Below are positions 1 to 13,500 of a DNA stretch of 64,000 nucleotides, piece by piece (positions within the stretch are counted from its first letter, which is position 1; each line of letters begins with the position of its first letter). Location of the stretch: the NCBI GenBank assembly GCA_037954325.1, contig JBBMNZ010000015.1, forward strand, positions 14,302,501 to 14,366,500. Reading direction: 5' to 3'. The translations under genes and the position numbers were made by a program. Under the pieces are notes generated by a model. The model was not told the origin of the DNA and did no database searches. It saw nothing but the letters and a program-made list of their open reading frames with translations. Source of the DNA: Fistularia commersonii. Taxonomy: Eukaryota; Chordata; Actinopteri; Syngnathiformes; Fistulariidae.

Positions 1-36
1 TGTGGCCTCTGAGCCAAAATGAGTCGGACACCCCTG
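1..36. mobile_element. Terminal end of an hAT DNA transposon, cut by window edge
   Basis: The first 36 bases end in gacacccctg. They read as the reverse complement of a common teleost hAT end that starts CAGGGGTGTCAAACTCATTT. The rest of the element lies outside the window, so its length, orientation and coding content cannot be judged. Confidence 0.6.
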
Positions 37-2409
37 CACTCGACCAAAGAATGAGGTACGACTGCGCCAAGACTGCAAGAGTACCGGCTTACACGTAACA
101 ACCGAGATAACGGGAGCATGCTGCGACTCCAGTAATACTTCGCTATTTACTCCCCACTTTGAGTTTTAAGTCCGCGGCTGGAATATTGTGAGGCTTTAGA
201 GAAGCCGCTTGTAAGGCTCTACCTGCCAATGAGTCGAAACCTGGAGAGTTGAGTCCTGGAGACGAAGGACGATTCCTCGAACCTGAAGGTGAGCCAAAGG
301 GCTTCGGAGCTGAATAGTGATGTCATTGATGGAGTGTGTGTTTTGCGTGCTGTTTGGTTTACATTTTCCTCAAGTTAGGTCCCATCAAAGATGTAACACC
401 AGCAGGAAATGAGGAAAGAGTGCGAGTCAGGGCTTTAATTTTGGTTTGTATACCAGGCCTGGACAAGACTCTTCTCCAATTGGCCTCTTGGATGAAGCCA
501 TCATAGATGGACTGCAGCCATTCCCTTCGAACCTTCATAACCTCCCATTTGGTTGATAAAGACTATTTTTTTTGTATGGACACACCATCATTTTCTGACC
601 ATTTTCATGTGACTCCGTCCAACCCCTTTGTGTCGGACAGACAGGTGAAGTTCACGATCAGATTAAGGTAAACGGGAAGCATCCCAAGATTCCCGAGCGC
701 AGCGGATGGTTTCAACATTCCTGTCAAATTGGCCGTCGGGTTTATTTTTCTTTTCCTGACATCAAATTGAGCCGAGCAACTCCAGTGCAATGCTCAACAA
801 TGATTTGACATACATGACAGATTCGTTTGCGGAGATCAAAACATGATCTGCGCCGTTTTACACCAAATCGACGAAAGCGCGTCTGCATTGAACCAAAGCG
901 TCGAAAAATCCCGTCAATATATGACCCCCGTAAAGCCCCCACGTAATTCAAGAGCTGTAATCAGTTGCTTGCCTTGTCAAGGAACTACCTTCAAAACACT
1001 TACGGATAGCGGTTAAACTCCCGTCGCCTCACGAAAAAAAAAAAAAAAAAAAAGATGAATCGTGGCGTTTGGATTACTGTCAAAAACCAAGACGGTCACA
1101 TTATAGAATAGCAGCCCGTTGTGAATTGTCTCCATTTTAATTTGACCAATCTAAATCTGAAAATGTAATTTTCTTGAGGGAGGAGAGGAGCCAGGGGAGC
1201 GAGCGGTGATGTATTACCAGTAATTGGCATGCCTGTGTGTGCTGGGAGATAGTAGGATTCTGTTGGCACCTGAGTCACTGTGGAGGAGGGCTTGCTGAAG
1301 GGAGTGGATGCAGCTGGAATAATTGTTCCCCGAAGAAGGACTGCTACACAGGAGGCATCAGTGCGAGCCGCAGCCCACTCCACCCACCCGTTACGTAAGC
1401 GCGAGGAGATCTGCATTGTGACAGTGTGTGAGTCTATTCACTGTATTAAAAAAAAAATGTAAAAAATCCTTTTGAGGGATTACTCATTAAAGAAAGCTAC
1501 CAAAAGTTGCAGAAAATACTTTAAAGGGATCTTTTCAGATCGGCTGCAAGGTTGCCTAGGAAACCAGAAAGGTGGGCGCCACACGATATAAACTGTCTTG
1601 GCAAAGTCAGCTTCAGAGACTAATAAAGAAATAAGGAAATAATGAAATTATAAGAAAAGAGGGGGTTGAATAGATTCATGGTGTGATGGAATCGAAACTG
1701 ATATCTGTTTTTAAATTCATGATCAAACTCCGATATGTCCTAAGGCGCCACATTCTTGATCATTTGAGTCAAAGCCTCAGTTTACGCTTGCTCTTGCTGA
1801 TATCCTTTCAGATTATACATTATTCGGCAATTGGTTAATCGCCGTCGGCATTTAGACTCAAATAATAACTCGGTTTTAAATCGGCCAGGACCTTTTCAGG
1901 TGAGACACGACAGCCGTGTTTTCCGCCCACGTGCCGGTCGCAGCGCAGGTCCGCCCCTGCGCGTCGGTAATTCGCTGTCAGTTCCTTTGTGCCGCGAGGC
2001 CCGGCTCACAATATCATCCCAGGTTAATCCCGTGGCGTGTTGTGGTTTGCGGCCGAGGGGGAAGTAAAAACGACAGCAGCCCAGTGCGGACCGTGTTGCT
2101 GTGAACAAATAGCAGGCAAACTCAGGTTTCACCCACGCGGTTCCTGAAACCAGGTATGATTTGTAATTATGGATGCAGGTTATGGCTTCTTGCTCCGTAG
2201 AACAAAGTAGAGACACATGTATTTTGCAGAAATACAACCTGTCTCCTTCTCCAACGCATCTAATATATACAAGGCAGGGGGCACCGCCATGTTGTTTGTT
2301 TGGACCAGTTTCCAGATCATTTGGATTTTTTCTCTTACCGACGAGGGGAAATGGTACTTGGATAATCACAAAATTATCTTTTTGTACTAGCTCACCCACC
2401 GCTACCATA
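37..2409. other. Intron sequence, nothing recognised
   Basis: No exon-like open frame with splice sites was seen. It holds a poly-A run at 1034-1053 and unremarkable mixed sequence. Short open frames on both strands look like chance. Confidence 0.6.
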
Positions 2410-2665
2410 ATTTGTCAATATTATGCAATATTTATATTTATACTATATTCATACATTCCTTTTTTTTTTTCTTTTTACTTCATTTATTTATTCTATTTTT
2501 TCTAATATTTTTAGATTTTGTATTTTTGTTTTGCATAGTCTTTATTAGTTTTGTATGCATATCCTTATTTTCATTTTTTCTGTTATTACTACACACTTTT
2601 CTACCTTGTAATGCTGCTGTGACAATTTGATGTGCCCGTCTTGGGATCCATTAAGTATATTTTAT
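2410..2665 (+). mobile_element. LINE/SINE 3'-end remnant
   Basis: A T-rich stretch (2455-2610) is followed by a segment resembling the fish retroposon tail with ttgtaatgctgctgtgac and a later gggatc-at-aagtatattttat motif. This is the usual order at the 3' end of 5'-truncated fish LINE or SINE copies. The exact family is not assigned. Confidence 0.45.
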
Positions 2666-4702
2666 ATGAAATTCCTGCACGCTTACAATATAATCACCTT
2701 TTCCAAGCGTTGCCACGTTTCCTTCAATCATCTTCTTTTATTAGTCGAAACAATATGCGACCATATTGTATTTCATCAATTTTTCTTTTTTCTTTTTGCC
2801 GCTCCTGAACAGCAAGTGGGAGCGTAAAAACAAGGGGAGCACTCGGTCCTCGCTCTAGAAACAGTTGTATTTTTTTTTTTTTTTTGTTACAGATGCTTCA
2901 TCTTGGGATCAGTTTACATACTTGTGAGTAAAAGTTATGAATTCTGCATTTAATCACAGAAAAAGCAGAAAGTTAAAATTAAAGCTCCTGCATTTACATG
3001 GGGAAAAGCCACAGGTTTGGGTGGATTTCAGAAATTTCGAACCCTGGGTTAGTCGCCTTGGAAACTGACTCTTGAGGCGAGCGAGCCACCGTTTCTCTTT
3101 TTGATCCTCCCGACTCGGCCAGACATTGTCTCATTTCCTTCTCCGTACATTTCATATCTAAACTCATATCCGCAATGATTTTAATGAAAATTCACCATCA
3201 GAATAAAAGTTCTTATTGGAATTATGATAAATGAATATTATTAATCTGTTTCTTAAGAATATCCAGAGTTACCGCATGAATGGATACCAGCCATCAGTTT
3301 ATTGTCATATATCACTTCATATTCTGAGTCATTTTCCATTTGTTAAATGTTATATTAAAAGCACTGCTGCCGCGGACTCGTGCACGTATTGATGAGCCTC
3401 TCCGCCTCGCTGATAAAACATCAATCCTGTGATAGTGGACATGTGATATTTGCTGTTGATGAAACTGGGCCGCGGAGCAGCTGCATGGATGTTGATTTAT
3501 TTTGACACCACTGACTTCACGTGTCCTCACAGCCTCCTTGAGACGGTGTTTAAATCATTCTGAGTGGCTGGGGGAAAAAAAAAAATGTTGATTGCCACGT
3601 TTGCCAAATAGGTGCATGGAAATGTTAAAAAAAAAAAAAGCAATGTATTTTAATCTAAGTGCCCTCCCCAGTGAAAATGATCCCACCTTTAGTCGTCAAC
3701 CTCCATATTCTTAAATCTTCACCCACTTATATCCTCTCAGTTGTTTACACCTGTCAGATTAGAGCTATTCACATTTTTAAATGTCGTGGGCCACAGAATC
3801 GGGGTCGGGCCAGGTTAACGCCACGTTTATGAACAACGCCCCCGGAAAATGTCAGCGAGTTACGACAGCTGGCAGCAGGTAGACGTCAAAAGAGAAGCAG
3901 GCCACGCCGATCGCCGAGCTACTATTATTATTATTTACCGTTGTGAAGCCAGCTTCGCTGTTTCACTTTCTAAGCAAGTATGGCTCCGGCAGACCTAATC
4001 CTTCCACTGAAACTCACCATAATTGAGGCATTTATTGGATAAAATGTACAGTGTAATTATATAAAGGAGTCAAACTTGCATAATTTATCTGTTTATATAA
4101 CGCGCTGGATCCCCTGTCTGTCACTCAGCGAGGGGTTGCAGAACGCCAGCATGACGGCGGTATTTGACAAAGCTTTGGGAAAAAAAAACAAAAAAAAGAA
4201 GAAATATACTGTTTGCACACTGCAGTCTGTGACCAACTGAGCTGGCCACGGCTCAGATTTGAGTCAGAAGTTCTAATAAAGGCAAGGTAGCTCTTGATTT
4301 CACTCCATGCCTTGCAGGCAAAACGTCCGCTCGGCGCTTGTTGTTTCCTAATAGTACGCCGCCTTTTGATCGGAGATAATATGAGTGAGGGCGCAGCGAG
4401 CGTTGATCTACAGACATTAATCCTTGAAAATTGCCCTTATCTATTACTCACTCATTGGTAAACGAAAAAAGAAGCAAGAGAAATGGAGGTCTGAGTTTCT
4501 CATCACAGCTGTGGATTTTTTTATAAACATATCTAGCAGGCAGTTGGAACTGACTAGAACAGTCATTGGTCGGCAGTCAGTGTAGTTTTTTTTTTTCAAG
4601 AAAATGAACGCTCGTGTGAGTAGGGTGAGGTTTGACCCACGTACGTCTGAATCTTGCTGGGGTTTAAAATCAAGGTCAAAATTCAGTTTCTCTGAATTCA
4701 CA
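2666..4702. other. Intron sequence, nothing recognised
   Basis: Mixed sequence with poly-T (2870-2885) and A-rich runs near 3575, 3630 and 4180, and a short ATT repeat at about 3924-3937. No gene, exon or full repeat was recognised. Confidence 0.55.
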
Positions 4703-5202
4703 TACCATATTTTCCAGACTATTGAGCGCACCTGAATATAAGCTTCACCGGCTAAAAGTAAACAAATAAACGTATATAGGCCGCACTTGTCTGTAATCTG
4801 CAGGTGTCCACGTTGTAACAGGAGATATTTACACAGAAACAACTTTTAAATACTTACCGCACATCCACTAATATGTACCTGAAATGCTTTTTTTCCCAAA
4901 CAGTACCTGTAACATGGCTAATGGAAAAAGATTAACAATAAAAAAACACAAGGAAGAGTCTATCCATCGTTGATTGCTACCTTCATCTTCCTCCTGCGCA
5001 CTAAAACTATTAAGGTCGTCTACTTCAATGTCGGAACTGAACAGCCTCAGAATTTCATGGTAATTTCATCGGTCCGATGTGACCAAGTTAAATGTTTTGG
5101 TGGCACGAAGCTCTTTAGCCCCCAAAAAATCCATAAATTAGCCGCAGAATTGTTCCAAGCATGTGGAAAAAAGTAGCTGCTTATAGTCTTGAAATTATGT
5201 TA
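4703..5202. mobile_element. MITE with TACCGTATTTTCCGGAC-type ends, long form
   Basis: The left end reads taccatattttccagacta and the right end is its degenerate inverse (tagtcttgaaattatgtta), with TA at both borders. The internal segment with cttcctcctgcgcactaaaa and tttcatcggtccgatgtga also occurs in the element at 34638-34922, so the two are copies of one family. This copy is about 500 bp and carries roughly 215 bp of internal sequence missing from the other. It is non-coding, and TA borders suggest mobilisation by a Tc1/mariner-type transposase. Confidence 0.65.
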
Positions 5203-8200
5203 TTTAAATGCAAAGATTACGTTGAGGGGAAAAGTGTACATATGTTATTTGTTTTTCTTTGACTTGTCATTTTTGTCATTTAGTGTACAGAGAACAAATT
5301 AAATTTCTTTTTTTTTTCAAATAGAAAAATACAGCAGTAAAAGTACTATAAAGTGGCGAAGTGAATTAGTATACCATTCAGAGTCCTTCATGATCTTGGT
5401 ACTCGATGCTCTTGTTACTTTTTTTTTCGCTGTAAGCAGCAGCACTCAGCTGCAAGACTGCTGACAGGGAGGATGACTTTAAGAATTATTCAGCAGGAAA
5501 ACTGGCCTGAAGTTTTTTAAGAAAAACTCCCTGAGCAGCTGCACCGCATACAAATCTAACATTTGAACATCCGGGTCACAGATACACGGCTGATTCCAAA
5601 GATCCCCATAGGTCAGGGAAAAAAAAAAAAAAACAAGCACAAGGTATTTTCTAAAACTGCTCTGCCTGTATTCAAAACGCCTCTGCTGGTTTATTTCATC
5701 TGCACAGAGGACCAAGGGTTCAGATGGAGATTTGAGTACAAGCGATCGTCTGTGGTAGTTTGCTTGATCCACATGGTTTGCTCTGTTTCAAATATCACGC
5801 ATTCAATTTTATCAATCGCGTGAAATTGTTGGAGTTTCCCGGGAGCACTGTTTAGTGCGGTTCCATGAGTTCCATGAGGTTCCAAAAAAGAGAAAAAAAA
5901 AGTTAAAAACAGCAAAAATTTTGCCCATTTAAATAAGCGTTTAATCCTTATTTATTATTCTACTTATCATTTAATTATTATCTTCAAGGAAAAGTTAGCA
6001 ACTCTTGTCGCCAGCTTGACATCTGTCTGTAAATGCCAGCCAGGATGACAGAAAATCTTACCAGATGTCGCAAAGATATAGTAAGATAAAATTAGTTTAA
6101 TAGGGGAAATTCCTGTCACAGCAGTGTAACCGTTATAATGTCAAAAATGTAAACGAAATGGATATAAATATGAGTGTAAATAAAAAGGCATATGACATGA
6201 TAAAGCGAGACAAAAAAGAATCCACAAATAAATTGACAGCAGGTGGTGAAAAATACACAACTAGAACTAAACAATATAAATTATTTAAATTGAAATAAAA
6301 ATAAATTCAAAATAGAATGTGAATTTGACTGTTATATATATTCTCAAAGATAAGTAGTTATTAGCCATGTTTACATGATCTGTGCAGTGACACTGCAGGT
6401 CAAGTGTACTGACGTAGCAAATAAATCGTATCTTTAGCAGTGAATGTAGAGTTATGCATTTGCGTCCAGGAATAGAAATAACCTCATAAGGGGAAATTCT
6501 GAGTGGACGTACCGTGTTTGAAACATCTACCGTTCAGGGACCGGTAGACGTTACAGAAGCTCTGCAGTCCATGTGGCGTGAAGACGAGATGAAAGTCCAA
6601 AGCGACGCAACAGCACAAGAGCGAACAGGAGGCCTGGGGGCAGATAGGCAACGCAGTGTGTATGTGTGTGTGTGCGTGCACAAATTGGCACGTGTCTTTT
6701 AACTCGACAGTTACATTTATGAAACGACGTATAGCCGGCATGCACACGTCTCCGCATCAACCTCGCATCATGGACACGGAGCGCTGACAAGGAAGCCGGA
6801 GGATGTTATTTTATAGATCCATTTTATTTTCCCTTCTTTTTCCAACAATCATGACTTGCTGATCTTTTAAAATGTTGCTAAATGTATGTTTATCTTATTC
6901 GTACTTATCAATCGTGTCACGCGTAATCGGGGTTTGGGCTCCAGCCTTGTGAAATTCCCGTGACTGCAACCGAGAATGCTTTTAATTACTTCTCGCCGTG
7001 TCTGAGGAATGAATGAACCACATCTGTTATGACTGTAGGAAAAAATAAAAAAACAACAAAAAAAACACTTCATTATGTTCTTTATTTTTTGGCTCTCGAT
7101 GATGTTTGAAGCACCGCGCCGCGCCGTGCCTGCCTTCACGCGGCTTTACAAACACGAACAATACGTTTGCATATTTTTGTGATAACATACTTTTAGGTCT
7201 TAATTGACAGATCGCTATCTGGCACCTGACCAGCCCATCTGAAGCGTTGCTCAGTCAGACACGAAACGCTGGAAATGGAGATATGAAGCTGCTGAGGACG
7301 CAGAGTTGGATATCTTTTTTTTTTTTTTTTTTATTAGGGTGTGAGTCGTAAAGGACTGCCGGCGGCGTCGGGCACGTTACCCAAGACAAAGCTGAATAAA
7401 AAAAAAAATCTGCTATGCGGGGTGTAAGGTCATTGTCTGCATCGGAGGGAACAGGCGGCCTCTATGTTTGAGGATTAGACTCGCTGTCGGGCATCTGGTC
7501 CTCTCGCGGCAGATAGTTTCACGGGATAGCGGCGCTGCAACATGACCACAGAGAGCAGGGAGGTTTTAATGCACTGTAAGTTATTTCTATTTAGTTCACG
7601 CTTTCTATAGACTTTTTAAGATACCGCATAATCTGCAAAGTTTTAGTATTTACCGTAGCGCACAGTTAATGTATACGTTCGTTCAGTCTGAATATTCAAT
7701 TTGATGAAAGCGATGCGTTTCATATCAAGTAGATAATCTACAACGAACATTCAAGAGCTTTTGGGGATTTGCATAGCTTTTGCTGAATTCATTTGCATCT
7801 GAAATGGGGTGTTTTCATTAGAATTCCAAAAAAGAAAAAAAAAAGTGTTTCTGCTACTTCTGTTTGTTTTACAGAAGCATTTACAGATCTGTTTATTTCC
7901 TTTTGTTTCCAAAAGAAGAAGCACTCGGAATCTTCGCTGCACCTTGAGGACAGAAACACGACCACGTGTCTGGTGGTGAATGCTAATATCTTGTTTTTAT
8001 TAAGACCCATTTAAATGTAAATGTGTCTTTTATTCGCCGAGCCATAGCATCAGGCTGGTGTGTCAGAACACTTGTTAGGAGTCTGGTTCCTCGGTTAAAA
8101 ACATTGCCAGCCCTTCAAAACCTACATCTGCATGTGGATAAGAAGACCACTTGAATGCAAATTGAAAAAGCTCATTTGAGTCAAACCGCACGGTTTCTTT

Positions 8201-8511
8201 TTCGGCGGATGTTATAATGAAGCGCCCGAAAGATGCCGCGTCTGACGCCGTGGAGTTTAACGCAATGAGGCCGAGGGAGCGGTGACTCACGCAGACGTTC
8301 AGTCAAAGCCCGCGTGGAGACGTTCACCGCAGCCCTTATCTCGGCTGCCGGGACGACATTCATTTTCGCTCAGTTGTGTTGTGCGGGGATGTGGACATGA
8401 TGGATTGTGTTTGGTATGTGCTGCATTTTTCAAACGTTTGATGACGTCTTTTCTTAATGATCTGCTGTTCAGCTTCAGGCAGGGAAACTTTGTCACCATG
8501 GTGTGTCTTAC

Positions 8512-8516
<5 letters not shown>
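5203..8516. other. Intron sequence with one possible LINE remnant
   Basis: Around 6180-6300 an A-rich stretch contains gtgaaaaatacacaac and agaactaaac, which recur at about 42378-42405. This marks it as part of the same dispersed (LINE-type) repeat. A poly-T run lies at 7315-7333. Nothing else was recognised. Confidence 0.45.
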
Positions 8517-8563
<47 letters not shown>

Positions 8564-8566
8564 CGT
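8517..8566. repeat. (GT)n microsatellite
   Basis: Near-perfect GT dinucleotide run of roughly 45 bp, grading into gtgcgtgcgtg at its right edge. Confidence 0.95.
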
Positions 8567-8935
8567 GTTCAAATTCATGAAAAGAATTGATAAATCAAGC
8601 CAGTATTCTTATATATCTAAATACACAGCTTGATGCCATTCAGTTGATGTTAAATCTTGTATCGGTAGCCTGCATGTCAAAGGGTATATCAACAAGTGAA
8701 TACAATATTTCACTTGAAAAATAATATAATTTCATTATCATATAAGTTTTTTCTGTGTCTGTGAGCAGCTTGAAGCATTTTCTAATATAGAGGTTTACTG
8801 TATGTTGGTTTTAATTATTATAAATTTGGTGAAGTATATCAAAATATCTTTAAAGGCTCAATTTAGAGGTCCTTATCTATACACCCTACTGTAATGAAAA
8901 CTACATTGTGTGTCTAATGTTTTGTTTTTTTTTCT

Positions 8936-9045
8936 TTTACATTACATTGCATTTGGCAAACGCTTTTATCCAATGCGACTTACAATCGAGGACATAGGGA
9001 CTGCAAATACACTTGCAAATACACGATGCACAGGAAATATACAGA
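8936..9045 (-). mobile_element. L2/SINE 3' tail fragment
   Basis: On the minus strand it ends with the fish tail gtcgcattggataaaagcg followed by tgcaatgtaatgtaa, shared by L2-type LINEs and the SINEs that use them. The same roughly 100-bp segment, including gactgcaaatacacttgc, recurs at 52876-52980 with about three differences by eye, so the family has been active fairly recently. Confidence 0.65.
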
Positions 9046-9399
9046 ACAGTAAGCTCGGGTTAGTGAGTTTGTTTTTTTTTTGTTTTTTTTTGACAAAGAC
9101 ATACACAAACGTACACACACTGCATAGCCTAACTTGCTGCCTAACCTGACCTGATCTTTCTTATAATGAAAGCATGCAGATTATATGATTCATGTGAAAC
9201 TTTCAATTTCACAACTTGAGTTTCCCGGAAACAAAATACCTGTCACTTTACCAAAAAAGTCAATTCTACGGGTTTGTGACCCAGAGGCATCAGGTTTGAC
9301 CCCGTTCCTGTGTCTGCTGCTGAATATTGCACAAGAAGACAGCCTGCCAGTGATCAAGAACACGCAGTCTTGACTACAGGGCTTCTTAATTTCCTCCTT

Positions 9400-9460
9400 A
9401 ATTTCCTAATTTCCAATTTCCTTCGGGATTAATAAAGTTGTTCTTAAATAAGTAAAAAAA
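9400..9460 (+). mobile_element. LINE 3' tail (ttccttcgggattaataaag)
   Basis: It has the typical fish LINE 3' end motif aatttccttcgggattaataaag followed by A-rich sequence. The same motif appears inverted at 24588 and 50298. It is a 5'-truncated copy, and sequence from about 9240 may belong to it. Confidence 0.6.
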
Positions 9461-9639
9461 TACATGAGCATATTCAGCACGATGTACATTAAAATAAGTA
9501 AAAGTATCCAACATGCTATCCAACATGTTTGATGTATATTTATATGGTAACTCTTTCAAATTCCGATTTTCATGTTATTAAATATACATTGCCATGCTCA
9601 AGTTAATAGCAAAGTAAACTCTGGTGGGTGCTGCTGTGT

Positions 9640-9912
9640 TCTGTTTAGGCAAATACTCAAACCCTCTGTCAGTATGATAGATTTCATTTAATAGAATTCA
9701 TAGAATTCATATCTTATCCACCTCTACTTGCACTAGCTGTAAAAAAAAATAAAAAAAGATAAATAAAATAATCCATTTATTCTTTAATACTGAATTATCT
9801 GTAAATACTGCATATTCTGTACATATGCACTTCTGCTTTTGCAGTTTGTTTCTCTGCATCCTTACATGTGTAATGACACTAAAGTTGAATTTAATCTAAT
9901 CTAATGAAAGCT
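9640..9912 (+). mobile_element. LINE 3'-end remnant ending in (aatct)n
   Basis: The right end reads gacactaaagttgaatttaatctaatctaatg, a tail type common to fish LINEs (a short pentamer repeat after an aaagttgaat motif). The left boundary is uncertain. No coding part is preserved. Confidence 0.5.
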
Positions 9913-10383
9913 GGTTAAAATTCATCCTGTTCACCTGTTGTATTACTGTCCTTTGGTGCTAGATGATACAGCCAATGTTTTTTTTTAATTGCATCTTAAT
10001 TTATTTTCATAATTTTCATTACTGTGATTATGAATTTATTCATTTGTTTGTTGTTTTCTTGTTTTTTTGCACGATGGCCATACATACAGCAACATTATCT
10101 GGTTACATGGTCTAATGACAGGAGCAAATAGATTCTAAGTGACTAATCGAAGTCCTAGATTTCTATTGGATGCGCTTTGTACCAGAAAATGATAACAACA
10201 TTAAATTAGAATACATGTGTGACCTGCAATATGTGGAATAAAGATATTTGAGTAAGAATCAGAGGAAGCCCACTATGCCCACTTACTGTGGCTAGAGCGG
10301 CTCATTAGCACGTTAGCACGTTATCACCGTCTTTGCAGAAGTCCGGTTGGTGCAATCATCCTGTACCACCTATGTTTCCACAG

Positions 10384-10535
10384 ATATCCAGGAGTTCTAT
10401 GAAGTCACACTTCTAAACACACAGAAGAGCTGTGAGCAGAAGCTGGAGGAGGTCAACCACATGGCGGACAAGTGGGAGAAGAGTGTCTCGACAAGGAAAT
10501 CTGAGCCAGCGGACTCTGCCTGTCCAGTAGAGGAG
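10384..10535 (+). CDS. dlg2: dlg2 internal exon: end of L27 domain plus linker
   Basis: The exon is bounded by the acceptor tttccacag and the donor gtgagt. It begins with two bases completing an Asp codon and then reads IQEFYEVTLLNTQKSCEQK, continuing to a Glu-Glu end. DIQEFYEVTLL is the end of the L27 domain of DLG1/DLG2, the helical module that lets the scaffold oligomerise or pair with other L27 proteins. DLG1 continues DNPKC here and DLG4 has DILDYYEASL, whereas the NTQKSCEQK continuation fits the L27-containing (beta) form of DLG2. The exon is 152 bp, enters in phase 1 and leaves in phase 0. The Lys/Glu-rich linker is less constrained. Upstream L27 exons are outside the window. Confidence 0.88.
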
Positions 10536-13500
10536 GTGAGTCAACATGTGACCTGGACTGAGGAACGTCTTGGGAAACATAAGACGGGCTACTCAAATAT
10601 CAAAAATTAGATTTTGAACTGCTGGTGACGACAACGGTCTTGCAATATTGCAGACTTGCCCGTTTATGCTTTCGCCAGTTTGTGATATTGTCCCAGTGGT
10701 CATGATGGATGAGTTCACATTTTCTAGAATCGCTAAGTAGGAAAAACGCCATTTGGTTTTCGGCTTAAATTCCCGGTTTGATGGACGTTTGTTTATTCTT
10801 GTTTGTGTGAAGATAACCCTCGATCAGTGTGAAAGCACTTTTGCATGTCCTTGCACAGCAGGCGTGTCACTGATGGCATGTTAGACTGGGAATCGGACCA
10901 ACCAGTTCTGTAATCCACCAATAATCCTATTTGTATATGCCGTCAAACCTTGTGCGTCATACTCACCTTGTTTTGAAAGAAAAAAACAAAGCAAAAAAAA
11001 AACAAAACCGGAATACCAAGAGTGTGGATTTTAAACAAGTCAAGTGTACAAGACCTTTCGAGTTTTCATAGTAAGCTTGGAGTAACAGCAGGAGTGACTG
11101 TAACTCTACTACAGCCGTCCACTTGTACCAGGATAGGGATAAGTGAAGGGGATTACAGAAGTCCTGAGAGACCAAAGAGCCCAGTACGAGCTCATCAGCA
11201 CACTGCTGTTATATCCCGTGTTTTCTCAACACAATCAGCCCCGAAAAAGATTAGCCAAATGTCAAATAATGAGATGGCAGATGTTCCCCCAGAAGTTATT
11301 ATTCAATACCGACAGCCAGCGACTGATTGCAGTTCACTGGCTGCTTCCTGTACAGAAAAAACAAACAAACAAAAGAATAAAAAAAAAAAAAAAAAAAAAA
11401 AACCATAAATGAATTGTTTCTATCTTGTGTTGATAACTTTTAAATCCAAATTGAGTTAGGGAATGCCACTGCAGGGCTATTTCATTTCCAGTAATGGGAT
11501 GAAAAGGGGGATGTTATTTTGAAAGAGTTGGCGTTAACAAAGGCAGTGTTTGTTTTGTTTTATTTTCTAGGAAGTGGCAAAAAGGAAATCTCCCCTCGTG
11601 ATGGAGAATTTGTGTAAAAGAAGGAATTTCTCTACGTCGAGACCAAAGGTCATAAGCCGATAAGCTCAATGTCCACAACACTCTCTGCAGCTCACGGATC
11701 ACTGTAGAGATCACCATGTGATTACCAAGCTCTATTTTGTAACCAGAAGCAATGCACACCTATCCCACTTGGAAACCTCTGAGATGGAGTGTCGCACTTT
11801 GGGAAACGTGGATTGTAGTCAAATGAATCTGTATCTTTTGTGTGTTTAGGGAAAAATGGCTGCTCTGTGCTCTCTGGGTCTGAGGAAAAAAAAAAAGCCA
11901 TTCAAGTCCCAAATACACCCTGCGATATGGTATGGATGCAGGGGCCTCCAGCGGGTCACTCACACTCCTGCGATGACCATGCGACGAGACCAAAAATTTC
12001 TTCCAATACTTGTACGGGACTAGACTTGTATGCTTGGTGTACTTCAAGTACCATATATCCGATACCTTCCCAACTATTTCTGTGGTTTAAGAATGCAACA
12101 CTTGAGGAAGGCTGTAGAGATCTGTTAAAAGTCGCCTGGAGTCTGAGAAGTGATGGAGGGATGAGGCGAGGCCGAGGTTCGTAGTACACGTTTTGTGCCG
12201 GGGATTTATTTTTGGTTGCAGGCACACATGGGCTTACACTACCCGATCTTCTAATTAAAGACTTAGCAAGCCAACTCACAGACAACACACAGACTGACCA
12301 GCCGATGACTCCGTCTAATTCCTTTTCTTCCTCGGACTTGGCAGAGACCGAACATGAGGTTCAATTCTGTGTTTTGTCTTTGCTCGTTCATGAGATCTCT
12401 GTCGCCATGGCTAACTCCTTTTGAAGCTCAGCATCTTCGGCGGGTTTAAGCTAATCCGTGCCGGGGTGAGTGTATTGGTTGTGTGCGCAGGCACCCTGAG
12501 GTCACAGTGTTGGAGCTTTAGCTGCAACGCTGCGCAGTTACTTATGCACCTGTTTGTTGTTCCCAGCAGAGGGAGCAGAGCTGCTCTGAACTCAGTGGGA
12601 TGGAGCTCGGAGAGAGCAGCGGCAAGACATCTGAGGTGAGTTCACTCCACCGGCCGCGCTCTCACTTTCTAGATGTGCTTCTTTGTTTTGTCGGGCTCGG
12701 TTGATTTTTTTGGACTCATCGGAGTCCACAAAGCCATTCGCACCGGTTGTTATACAGCAAAACATGTATGAAGAAAAACATTTTTTTTTTATATAGGTAT
12801 CGGTAAATATAATATTTTTTTTCCAAAAGCTTTAGCTACTAACCGTTTCAAAATGAATATAGCATGCTTTATGGCGATACAAAAGTCCACATCAGCAGTT
12901 GGTGCCAGCTGTCACTTGATTGAGCCAACAAACAGAAGCAGAAAGATTGGCAAATGTGCCATTTTATGATGTTTTGAATACTTTCAGCCATAATAGTAAG
13001 CAGTTTAAACCCCAAATGTGATCGCGGTTGCCTTAAACTGCTACTGGGTTGGATTTAACAATGGCAGTGTCACATATTCCATCGTCTATGTCTTGTTTGC
13101 AAAGCTGAGGTCCAGCAGGTCGTCCTCACATCATTGCACATCAAGCCGCTCAACATGAACCAACGAGACTCTAAACGTCTGACTTTTTCTTGACCAAAAT
13201 AAATGTAAAATTGACACATTTAGCAGTAAAACCAAGAAAATGACTTGAGTACAAGTTAGTTTAACGTAGCCCCAAATGTACTGGTTGGTGCAGTTACCAC
13301 CAAGAGTTTAGTCATTCTTGCACATATTTAGTCCATCTTTTTTTTTTACAACTGATACATTTACGCATGCACGTAAGATGTATCTTAGGTTTTGTCAGGA
13401 TTTCTCCTCATCCTTACTAAAGTGAGTGCGGTTCAATCGGGGCATGAAGGAGCACATTCCTCGTCCTCTGTCTCCCTCAGCTATCCTTGATAAAACAGTG

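Noticed and set aside
2412..2630. Phe/Ile-rich frame resembling a membrane protein
   Set aside because: It comes from a T-rich LINE 3' region; no conserved residues or splice context.
10384..10535. Assignment of the L27 exon to dlg1 or dlg4
   Set aside because: DLG1 continues DNPKC after EVTLL and DLG4 has DILDYYEASL. The NTQKSCEQK continuation and the nearby MFFACYC exon point to dlg2.
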